Part shown: piece by piece, positions 1 through 4,798 of the stretch
Position numbering within the stretch: position 1 is the stretch's first letter
How the letters are laid out: each line of letters opens with the position of its first letter
Source: Methanobacteriaceae archaeon
GTDB lineage: Archaea > Methanobacteriota > Methanobacteria > Methanobacteriales > Methanobacteriaceae
Direction: 5' to 3'
Assembly: GCA_030693105.1 (NCBI GenBank)
Contig: JAUYBK010000007.1
Span: 1 to 7,268 of the forward strand
DNA length: 7,268 bases
Made by a program: the position numbers and the translations under genes
Notes under the pieces: generated by a model
What the model was told of the DNA's origin: nothing
Database searches by the model: none
Seen by the model: the letters and a program-made list of their open reading frames with translations, nothing else

Positions 1-343
1 TTGAGTGACTTTCGGCTTCTGTAATCTCCTGAACATAAAGGACATCGAAATCATAACTTTCAAGATACTTTATGGCCTTGGGAGATAGCATTCCCAGCTT
101 ATGTGTGCGAAATAAGCCCGTAACTGCATTCGAGAGATTAGTTTTTCCGATGCTGGAATCGCCCTTGACGATGTTTATCGTCGGATATCCTAACACCCCG
201 GCAATCAAAGACAAAAGAAGAGTTAATTTGGTATATTTTTCTCCCAATACCCCTTTACGCGGACCCATATTCTTTAATGCTTCCTCAAAATACTTTAAAA
301 TGTCTATTTTCATCAATATTTCCATATTTTTCTTATTATCCAT
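1..343 (-). CDS. P-loop ATPase of the mobile element, N-terminal part (runs off window)
   Basis: The leftward frame is open from ATG at 343 to the window edge, giving the first 114 residues; the C-terminus is missing. Residues 61-68 read GDSSIGKT, a Walker A motif (GxxxxGKT). Residues 100-106 read DVLYVQE, a hydrophobic strand ending in an acidic residue, as in Walker B. Between them is LGMLSPKAIKYL. This Walker A, 'LSPKA', Walker B order resembles ATPase/helicase-type proteins of plasmids and viruses; a replication or DNA-handling role is inference. A GGGGGTT ribosome-binding sequence (349-355) lies 7 bases before the ATG, and the gene starts 14 bases after the stop of the upstream 95-residue gene, so the two are probably cotranscribed. 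The P-loop call is secure; the exact family is not. Confidence 0.8.
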   Translation of the reverse strand, partial: MDNKKNMEILMKIDILKYFEEALKNMGPRKGVLGEKYTKLTLLLSLIAGVLGYPTINIVKGDSSIGKTNLSNAVTGLFRTHKLGMLSPKAIKYLESYDFDVLYVQEITEAESHS

Positions 344-348
344 TCAAT

Positions 349-355
349 AACCCCC
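349..355 (-). promoter_or_regulatory. GGGGGTT ribosome-binding site of the ATPase gene
   Basis: On the minus strand GGGGGTT precedes ATG 343 by 7 bases. It pairs with the CCUCC anti-Shine-Dalgarno core of archaeal 16S rRNA if one G-U wobble is allowed. The same heptamer precedes the next gene upstream in the element, and it fixes the start at 343 rather than at the in-frame ATGs further inside. Confidence 0.6.
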
Positions 356-357
356 AA

Positions 358-645
358 TCAATGTTCTAATTCGAAACAAGTAAAATATAGGGCATCCAAA
401 TAGTCTAAGAAGTTTTCTCTATGTTTTTTCAGGATGGCAATCTCTGGTTTACTGGAATCTAAATGAAATTCGAAAGATTTAATGGTTGATTCAATTTTAA
501 CCGAAATATCACTCTTTGATTCTTCAAAATTCTCTTTATCACTCATTAAATCAATTAAAAACATCATACGATCATTAAAGTTTAAATTTCTAAGATTCGC
601 TTTGGTAGATAAAAACAAATCATCAGTGTCAATGTTGTAATCCAT
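358..645 (-). CDS. hypothetical 95-residue protein of the mobile element
   Basis: I do not recognise this family. The protein is small, probably cytoplasmic, rich in Asp, Glu, Lys and Phe, with no signal peptide or membrane segment. It looks mainly helical: a charged N-terminus (TDDLFLSTKANL), a hydrophobic stretch near residues 26-34 (RMMFLIDLM), an acidic/lysine-rich middle, and an aromatic C-terminus ending CFELEH. The start is well supported: GGGGGTTT lies 8 bases upstream of ATG 645. The gene is the middle member of a leftward operon, 12 bases after the ribbon-helix-helix gene and 14 bases before the ATPase gene. Its position suggests a replication accessory or regulatory role in the element, but nothing in the sequence shows this. 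Confidence 0.75.
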   Translation of the reverse strand: MDYNIDTDDLFLSTKANLRNLNFNDRMMFLIDLMSDKENFEESKSDISVKIESTIKSFEFHLDSSKPEIAILKKHRENFLDYLDALYFTCFELEH

Positions 646-650
646 GATTT

Positions 651-658
651 AAACCCCC
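651..658 (-). promoter_or_regulatory. GGGGGTTT ribosome-binding site overlapping the upstream stop codon
   Basis: The minus-strand GGGGGTTT begins with the last G of the TAG stop codon of the ribbon-helix-helix gene (658-660) and ends 5 bases before ATG 645; the last G of the run is 8 bases from the ATG. The overlap implies coupled translation of the two genes. Confidence 0.55.
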
Positions 659-804
659 TATTCATTCTTTTTATCTTTTTCCAGTTTATCTTGGATGGCT
701 TTTCTAATATATGCCGAAAAACTGGAATATTCACCATTTTTAACGATTTTTTGTACTGCTATTATATTTTCTAACGATAAAGAGATACTTTTTTGCGTTT
801 TCAT
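658..804 (-). CDS. small ribbon-helix-helix DNA-binding protein (48 residues)
   Basis: Translation from ATG 804 gives 48 residues beginning MKTQKSISLSLENI and ending KDKKNE. The layout matches the ribbon-helix-helix (CopG/Arc/MetJ) fold: an N-terminal beta strand with alternating residues (KSISLSL, 5-11), helix A (ENIIAVQKIV, 12-21), a short NGEYSS turn, and helix B (FSAYIRKAIQDKLEK, 29-43). Such proteins dimerise through the strands and insert them into the DNA major groove, typically as repressors. No other ATG, GTG or TTG lies in frame between the start and the preceding stop at 826-828, so the start is forced even though no strong ribosome-binding site is visible. It is the first gene of the leftward element operon. 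An inverted repeat at 915-943 in its upstream region is a candidate operator. Family level is confident; target is inference. Confidence 0.78.
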   Translation of the reverse strand: MKTQKSISLSLENIIAVQKIVKNGEYSSFSAYIRKAIQDKLEKDKKNE

Positions 805-880
805 ACATTCAACTTCTTTTTTGGTTCACCATTACCAATTCAGATTGTTAATGGTTAAACAAAATTATGCCAGCCATCGT

Positions 881-907
881 ATATAAAATTAACGGCCATT
901 ATATACC
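881..907 (-). promoter_or_regulatory. probable TATA boxes of the leftward element operon
   Basis: Read leftward, the strand contains TTTTATATA (881-889) and, further upstream, GGTATATAATGG (896-907). Either fits an archaeal TATA box. Initiation about 25-27 bases downstream of the first would give a leader of roughly 50 bases before the ribbon-helix-helix gene. Which of the two is used cannot be told from sequence alone in such AT-rich DNA. Confidence 0.45.
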
Positions 908-914
908 TACTTAC

Positions 915-943
915 TTATAGTATTCATATTTTACATACTATAA
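915..943. repeat. inverted repeat TTATAGTAT-N11-ATACTATAA, candidate operator
   Basis: The arms 915-923 and 935-943 are perfect 9-base inverted repeats with an 11-base spacer, so half-sites are centred 20 bases apart, about two helical turns. The repeat lies just upstream of the TATA candidates of the operon headed by the ribbon-helix-helix gene. This arrangement fits a dimeric regulator binding site; autoregulation is inference. The AT-rich context raises the chance of coincidence. Confidence 0.45.
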
Positions 944-979
944 AAGAAAATAAGGTCATAGCGGGCGAATTATTATATT

Positions 980-1019
980 AAAAAAAATTCAAAAAAAATT
1001 AAATGCCAATTTGGTATTT
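980..1019 (-). terminator. T-rich terminator region after the recombinase gene
   Basis: Leftward from the recombinase stop, the strand carries a near-palindrome (1001-1019, arms AAATrCCAA/TTGGyATTT with one mismatched pair) followed by two runs of eight T (998-991 and 987-980). Archaeal termination depends mainly on T tracts, so this is a plausible end for the recombinase transcript. The palindrome has almost no loop and may instead be a protein-binding site. Confidence 0.45.
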
Positions 1020-1062
1020 CAATATTATTTGCATTAATAAAAAGAGCAATAAGTTATTATAA

Positions 1063-2352
1063 TTAAATATTGATAGGATTATCTTTTTTTAACCGATTTA
1101 ATTTATCCAATAACTCCGGGTCATTTGTATCAACATGATCCAGCAATACATTTATGCTTTCAGCAAGATATTCAAACCTATCATCCGTTTCAGAGTTCAT
1201 TTTCTCAATTTTTTCCTCTAATTCTATGTTTCTTGCTTTAAGACTCTCTATGGCTTCTAAATTCTCTTCCATTACAACTTCTTCTGTTATAGCAAGGTAA
1301 GGAACGGCCTTACGGTAATTATTTTTTAATGCTGTGTAACTGTTTGGATTAAAATAACGCTCACTCACATCTCCTATTTTTTGCCCCGCAAGATATTTTG
1401 TATCTTCCATACTGAAGCCAGCTATGTTTCTCACTTGGTTAGCAAACCATTTTCTCAACTTATGAGTCCTGAAATAATTCCGTTCTTTTCCATCTACAGT
1501 TATTCTTGGAAATACTTTTTTTTGGACATTTAATCTGTTAACATAATTAATTACAGCCACAGGTACCAATCTTAAATCTCCAGGCTTATTCCTATCTTTT
1601 TTGCGTAATCGTGAAGTATCTTTTATGAAAATAGGCATTTCAGGGTTTAAGAATTTTTCATCTCTCGATTCTAATAATAGTGCTATATTGCGAAGAACTT
1701 CAGGGCCAGCAAATGTATAAAATTCTATACTCGTTTTTTTCCGGCGCAAATCAAAACATCCGATTAGATTATCATCAGTTTTTGCACGATAGATTGCTTC
1801 TTTAACTGTCAAATCTTCGTTTTTTTTACTAACTGCACTAATAAAATCTTCCACATCCAACAGAAGAACATCACTCACTGATAGGCCCGTCTGTGCTTGT
1901 GTTATAAAATAAACTTGATAGGTTGGGGGGCTATGATTTATGGCTTTCCTAATGTCTTCTACAGTCAAAGCATACTTAAAATCTTCATTTACTTGTTTTA
2001 TTGATATTTCGGGGTCAGGCGTAGGTTTAAGCTTAAAAGCGTGTAAGAAACCTTTAACTCGTGTCACATAAACTTTTATAGTGTCATGTTTCTTTTCATT
2101 ATCAATTAGATATGCAACATAGTCATCAAGAGCACCATTAAGCCACATATCGAATTCAGGGGTCCTACTCCTTAACTCCTTTCGATGTATATCGTGTATT
2201 TCTGTAGGGCTTTTACCGGTCAAATTGCAGAAATCCTTCATAGTAGACAAAAAATTTATATTTGTACTTTGTTCACGCCCCTTTTTCTTTTCTAAGAATT
2301 CTTGAATCTTCGTATCATTTTCTATTTCATCATTTGTAAACTGCCTTGACAT
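1063..2352 (-). CDS. tyrosine recombinase (integrase) of the mobile element
   Basis: The product is 429 residues from ATG 2352. A GTG at 2361 would add three residues but lies inside AGGTGAGG, the apparent ribosome-binding site of the ATG. Numbered from that GTG, residues about 26-110 form the core-binding domain and about 130-357 the catalytic domain. Visible catalytic elements are the beta-hairpin lysine in RRKKTS (208-209), HKLR (His300, Arg303) and the nucleophile Tyr336 in SERYF. Two positions are non-canonical: TGLSVSD has Ser161 where the first catalytic Arg normally stands, and LAGQK has Gln327 where His/Trp is usual. A C-terminal extension (361-400) looks like a coiled coil. The gene is the element's last at its right end, reading inward from the likely attachment site, as is typical of integrases. 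The reading frame is intact. Function is strand exchange for integration and excision, if active. Confidence 0.9.
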   Translation of the reverse strand: MSRQFTNDEIENDTKIQEFLEKKKGREQSTNINFLSTMKDFCNLTGKSPTEIHDIHRKELRSRTPEFDMWLNGALDDYVAYLIDNEKKHDTIKVYVTRVKGFLHAFKLKPTPDPEISIKQVNEDFKYALTVEDIRKAINHSPPTYQVYFITQAQTGLSVSDVLLLDVEDFISAVSKKNEDLTVKEAIYRAKTDDNLIGCFDLRRKKTSIEFYTFAGPEVLRNIALLLESRDEKFLNPEMPIFIKDTSRLRKKDRNKPGDLRLVPVAVINYVNRLNVQKKVFPRITVDGKERNYFRTHKLRKWFANQVRNIAGFSMEDTKYLAGQKIGDVSERYFNPNSYTALKNNYRKAVPYLAITEEVVMEENLEAIESLKARNIELEEKIEKMNSETDDRFEYLAESINVLLDHVDTNDPELLDKLNRLKKDNPINI

Positions 2353-2371
2353 AAGCCTCACCTATGGTAAA

Positions 2372-2394
2372 GTATATAAGTCATAGTATAAAAA
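2372..2394 (-). promoter_or_regulatory. probable recombinase promoter (two TATA-like boxes)
   Basis: Leftward-reading TTTTTATACTA (2384-2394) and CTTATATAC (2372-2380) precede the recombinase gene. The distal box would start RNA near 2364, leaving a short leader that includes AGGTGA; the proximal box would start it at about the ATG itself. The distal box contains ATACTAT, the same 7-base half-site found in the inverted repeat at 915-943. Confidence 0.4.
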
Positions 2395-2412
2395 TAATAT
2401 CGTTAAAGAAAA

Positions 2413-2429
2413 TATTCTAAGGAAGAATA
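2413..2429. other. candidate attachment core at the element/chromosome junction
   Basis: TATTCT (2413-2418) and AGAATA (2424-2429) are perfect inverted arms with a 5-base spacer AAGGA, an arrangement like the core-type sites of tyrosine recombinases. It sits exactly where the frame of the truncated flavoprotein gene becomes family-like, between that gene and the divergent recombinase. The matching direct repeat should lie at the element's other end, outside the window, so this assignment is inference. Confidence 0.35.
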
Positions 2430-2695
2430 ACCGGGTTTGCTTTGAAGTGGATATAAAAACTGAAATAGTTAAGTCTTCCCAACCCTGCAACTGGGGCATG
2501 CGCTACTACAGTGTTATTGGATTTGGGAAAGCACACTTCTGGAATGATAATAACGATAAAAAAGATGCTCTTGATGTTATTATGACCAAATATTCTCCTC
2601 AAGCATCATTTGAGTTTTCTCCAGAAGATCTGGAAAGGGTAACTGTAATTAAAGTTGAAATCGACAATTTAACTGGTAAAAAGTCAGGGTACTGA
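2414..2695 (+). pseudogene. 3' fragment of a pyridoxamine-5'-phosphate-oxidase/NimA-like flavoprotein gene
   Basis: The frame reads ILRKNNRVCFEVD, then NWGMRYYSVIGFGKA, and ends NLTGKKSGY before TGA. I recognise this as the C-terminal half of the small FMN-binding split-barrel family (pyridoxamine 5'-phosphate oxidase-like, NimA-type), normally about 150 residues. The N-terminal half, with the start codon and much of the flavin-binding barrel, is missing. Upstream the frame meets a stop at 2384-2386, and the DNA there is the recombinase promoter. A GTG at 2447 could begin an 82-residue peptide, but it lies inside the conserved strand (CFEVD) and lacks a good ribosome-binding site. The best reading is a gene cut by element insertion, its 5' half lying beyond the left edge of the window. 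Excision would restore it. Family assignment is from memory of conserved motifs. Confidence 0.75.
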
Positions 2696-2756
2696 TTTTA
2701 GCCAGTCATTACATTGAAATCTCCAGAAATTAATTTATTCCACCCTAATTATCAAA

Positions 2757-2786
2757 TTTATATTCTTAAAGAGCCATATAATTAAG
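2757..2786 (+). promoter_or_regulatory. TATA-like boxes before the ACT-domain gene
   Basis: TTTATATTC (2757-2765) and CATATAATTAAG (2775-2786) are TATA-like. Starts about 25 bases downstream would give a leader of roughly 27-45 bases before ATG 2834. The 138-base spacer from 2696 to 2833 shows no gene. Confidence 0.35.
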
Positions 2787-2833
2787 AAATCATTATAACT
2801 CTACATTACCGGCATTAAGTTTTAGTGGTATAA

Positions 2834-3490
2834 ATGAAGGAAATCGCCATAAATATCAAGGCCAGGAACCAACCGGGTGTTCTTCGAGATATAACCGCCC
2901 TGATGGCCCGTTGTGGGATTAATATAATCTACACTCACCTCTTCATTGAGGATAAGGATTCGGGGTCCATTTACATGGAACTGGAGGACGTGAAAAACAC
3001 GGAGACTTTTATCCATAAAATTAAGAATTTCGAAGCAGTGCAGCAAGTCGAAGTCCACCGATCCTTGTCGGATATTTACGGTAAAAGAATCATCATCATT
3101 GGTGGAGGAGCCCAAGTGGCCATGGTGGCCCAGGGTGCCATTACGGAGTCGGACCGGCACAACATCCGGGGGGAACGGATCAGTGTGGATACCATACCTC
3201 TGGTAGGTGAAGAAGAACTTGCCGAAGCAGTGTCAGCCGTGGGAAGACTTCCCCGGGTAGGTGCTCTAGTTTTAGCCGGGTCTTTAATGGGGGGCTCTAT
3301 TTCAGTGGCTATTGATGAAATAAAAAGTGAGCATGACGTGATTGTTATTAGCCTCAATATGCCTGGTAGTGTAACTGAAAAAGCAGATTTAGTGGTGACG
3401 GACCCTATTCAGGCCGGTGTAATGGCCGTCATGGCGGTAGCTGACACTGCTAATTTTGACCTTAAAAAATTAAATAGAAAAAGATTTTAA
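2834..3490 (+). CDS. ACT-domain protein with C-terminal DUF5612-type domain
   Basis: The 218-residue protein begins with an ACT domain (about 1-75): the strand EIAINIKARNQPGVLRDI has the NxPGxL signature common to amino-acid-binding ACT domains, followed by GINIIYTHLFI. The second part (about 83-210) has glycine-rich IIIIGGGAQVA, the conserved-looking RHNIRGERISVDTIPLVGE (108-126), ALVLAGSLMGG, and DPIQAGVMAVMAVADTA (190-206). This matches what I recall as the archaeal ACT-DUF5612 architecture, regarded as a predicted regulator of amino-acid metabolism; no enzymatic activity can be assigned. The alternation of hydrophobic strands and glycine-rich loops suggests an alpha/beta Rossmann-like fold. 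Only a weak ribosome-binding sequence (GTGGT) precedes the ATG. It is a single gene, convergent with the next. Confidence 0.85.
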   Translation: MKEIAINIKARNQPGVLRDITALMARCGINIIYTHLFIEDKDSGSIYMELEDVKNTETFIHKIKNFEAVQQVEVHRSLSDIYGKRIIIIGGGAQVAMVAQGAITESDRHNIRGERISVDTIPLVGEEELAEAVSAVGRLPRVGALVLAGSLMGGSISVAIDEIKSEHDVIVISLNMPGSVTEKADLVVTDPIQAGVMAVMAVADTANFDLKKLNRKRF

Positions 3491-3768
3491 CTCATTTCAA
3501 TTGCTCTTATCAACCTACTGGCAGCGTTTTTTAATTCAGTGTCCTTGATTTCCCCACTTTCTCTAACTTTGAGTGCCAGTGTAAGTACTTTGGACACGTC
3601 TTTTGGTTTTAGGTTCTCTGCCATTTGGAGGTAGGTTTGGTCTTTATCTTCCTCAATTTCAACGTCTTTCTGGTCTATCATCTGTAATAGGACTTGACAA
3701 GCTCCCATAACAGTTCCATCATCCAAATTTTCACATTTTTTCATCAATTCATCGGCATTTTGCTCCAT
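3487..3768 (-). CDS. small hypothetical protein, probably conserved in Methanobacteriales
   Basis: The 93-residue product is acidic and appears all-helical, with no signal peptide, membrane segment or metal-binding cluster. Recognisable segments are ENLDDGTVMGACQVLLQMIDQ (9-29), the charged linker VEIEEDKDQ, LKPKDVSKVLTLALKVRE and the C-terminal ASRLIRAIEMS. I cannot place it in a named family. The start at ATG 3768 is supported by GGTGAT, matching the 16S complement, 4 bases upstream. The codon use and composition look like the flanking chromosomal genes rather than the element. Its TAA stop overlaps the TAA of the convergent ACT-domain gene. It reads divergently from the DUF6448/cupin operon across a 160-base spacer. 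Confidence 0.75.
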   Translation of the reverse strand: MEQNADELMKKCENLDDGTVMGACQVLLQMIDQKDVEIEEDKDQTYLQMAENLKPKDVSKVLTLALKVRESGEIKDTELKNAASRLIRAIEMS

Positions 3769-3776
3769 GTTATCAC

Positions 3777-3789
3777 CATATTAAATATG
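3777..3789. repeat. palindrome CATATT-A-AATATG upstream of the small hypothetical gene
   Basis: A perfect 6-base inverted repeat around one base, lying 9-21 bases upstream of ATG 3768 and next to its GGTGAT ribosome-binding site. It could be a regulator site or an AT-rich coincidence. Confidence 0.25.
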
Positions 3790-3823
3790 TTCTAAGAGAT
3801 TAAAATTTTTATGCATGATACCT

Positions 3824-3838
3824 GGTTAGAATCTTACC
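3824..3838. promoter_or_regulatory. imperfect palindrome in the divergent spacer, candidate operator
   Basis: GGTTAGAATCTTACC is a 15-base palindrome with one mismatched pair about its centre. It lies between the divergent genes at 3768 and 3929, 17 bases before a TATA-like box, where a regulator could affect either gene. Evidence is symmetry and position only. Confidence 0.3.
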
Positions 3839-3854
3839 TTCTTCCTGACAAAAA

Positions 3855-3863
3855 TTTTATAAT
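3855..3863 (+). promoter_or_regulatory. TATA-like box of the DUF6448-cupin operon
   Basis: TTTTATAAT lies about 70 bases before ATG 3929. Initiation about 25 bases downstream would leave a leader near 45 bases containing the strong AAGGAGG at 3913-3919. Other AT-rich candidates exist in the spacer. Confidence 0.4.
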
Positions 3864-3928
3864 CTCCATTAACATAATAAATAACACCTTAATTTTTTTA
3901 ATAAAACTCATAAAGGAGGCTTACTTCT

Positions 3929-4432
3929 ATGGCACCCCACTCAGAAAGCATGGATGGACCAGTAGTAAATGCTGCTGAAATGGCGTTAGATATGGAAAAT
4001 GTTCATTATGTTTTGCCTTTCGTTTCACCCGAAGATGAAAGTGAATTGAAAGATGCATTCGAGAGAACTATAACGGTTAGAGAGTTAAGTGGGGATGCTG
4101 CAGAGTTAGCTGACTACTGGTTCTTTGAAACCACAGTTCGACTACATTTGAAATGGAGAAAACAGCCGTACACAGGGATAAAACCCGCTGGATACAACCG
4201 AGGCCCGGCACTCAATCTGGCTGAGGAAGCGTTAAAGAAAGAAAAATTAAATGACTTAGATAACTTCATGATTTCATTCATTAAAGAAGATTTACAACTT
4301 CGTTTTGATGAGGTACTGTCCAGAAAAGATTACGAGGCCGATGACGTAGAATCTGGGCGAGATTATGTCTCGTCCATGCTAGATTTCGTTCGTTACCTGG
4401 ACCAGCTATACGATTTTATGGAAAAAGGATAA
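3929..4432 (+). CDS. DUF6448 family protein
   Basis: The 167-residue product carries features I recall from DUF6448: an N-terminal H-x-x-SMDGPVV block (4-13), VLPFVSPEDESELKDAF (28-44), the central AELADYWFFETTVRLH (58-73), PYTGIKPAG (80-88) with RGPA following, and a C-terminal RFDEVLSRKDYEADDVESGRDYVSS block in pieces from 125. Many members have His-Cys before MDGPVV; here the Cys is replaced by Ser (HSESMDG). Bacterial relatives often carry a secretion signal, but this protein has none and should be cytoplasmic. The biochemical role of the family is unknown. ATG 3929 has a strong AAGGAGG 9 bases upstream. The gene leads a two-gene operon with a small cupin 12 bases downstream. Confidence 0.82.
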   Translation: MAPHSESMDGPVVNAAEMALDMENVHYVLPFVSPEDESELKDAFERTITVRELSGDAAELADYWFFETTVRLHLKWRKQPYTGIKPAGYNRGPALNLAEEALKKEKLNDLDNFMISFIKEDLQLRFDEVLSRKDYEADDVESGRDYVSSMLDFVRYLDQLYDFMEKG

Positions 4433-4444
4433 GTGAGGTAGTAG

Positions 4445-4768
4445 ATGTCGGAAGAACTAAAAGCCAAGGCCATAACTGTAGAAGATTTAATTGAGTATCA
4501 AGAAGGATCAGTGGTTAGCAGGGAAATTATTCGTAAAGACACGGGAACCGTTACCATATTTGCATTTGACAAAGGCGAAGGATTAAGCGAACATACCGCC
4601 CCTTTCGATGCTATGGTTCAAGTAATTGATGGTAAGGCAGAAATCACCATCTCCGGAAATAAAAACGTCTTAGAAAAGGGCGACATGATTATTATGCCTG
4701 CCAACGATCCCCATGCTCTGCACGCTCTGGAGAAATACAAAATGATCCTGACCATGATCCGCTCTTAA
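4445..4768 (+). CDS. small single-domain cupin protein
   Basis: The 107-residue protein is a single cupin beta-barrel. Cupin motif 1 corresponds to GEGLSEHTAPFDAMVQVIDG (44-63) and motif 2 to GDMIIMPANDPHALHAL (79-95). Candidate metal ligands are His50, Asp55 and His90. The canonical second His of the HxH pair is absent (His-Thr-Ala) and Glu is replaced by Asp, so metal binding may be weak or altered. Cupins of this size include isomerases, dioxygenases and binding proteins, and the substrate cannot be inferred. The start follows GAGGT by 5 bases, and the gene lies 12 bases after the DUF6448 stop, so the two are almost certainly cotranscribed. A hairpin/T-tract terminator follows directly. 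Similar stand-alone cupins are common in methanogens. Confidence 0.88.
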   Translation: MSEELKAKAITVEDLIEYQEGSVVSREIIRKDTGTVTIFAFDKGEGLSEHTAPFDAMVQVIDGKAEITISGNKNVLEKGDMIIMPANDPHALHALEKYKMILTMIRS

Positions 4769-4770
4769 TT

Positions 4771-4798
4771 AAACCGTTAAAGGCGGTTTTTCTTTTTA
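4771..4798 (+). terminator. hairpin and T-tract terminator of the DUF6448-cupin operon
   Basis: The stem AAACCG (4771-4776) pairs with CGGTTT (4784-4789) around a 7-base loop and is followed by TTCTTTTT-type sequence. It starts 3 bases after the cupin stop. The T tract runs into the stop codon (4796-4798) of the convergent nuclease gene; the tract serves only the rightward transcript. Confidence 0.7.

Noticed and set aside
72..350. Rightward 92-codon open frame
   Set aside because: It is antisense to the leftward ATPase frame, which has Walker A and B motifs and a ribosome-binding site; the rightward frame resembles nothing known.
695..886. Rightward 63-codon open frame
   Set aside because: It overlaps the ribbon-helix-helix gene on the other strand and has no ribosome-binding site or family-like pattern.
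2362..2446. tRNA gene as the integration target
   Set aside because: I saw no cloverleaf or TΨC-like sequence near the recombinase; the junction lies in a protein-coding fragment.
2447..2695. A complete 82-residue gene starting at GTG 2447
   Set aside because: The start falls inside a conserved strand and family-like residues continue upstream in frame to about 2414, so this is a fragment.
2822..3357. Leftward open frames inside the ACT-domain gene
   Set aside because: They are opposite-strand shadows of a strongly recognisable rightward gene.
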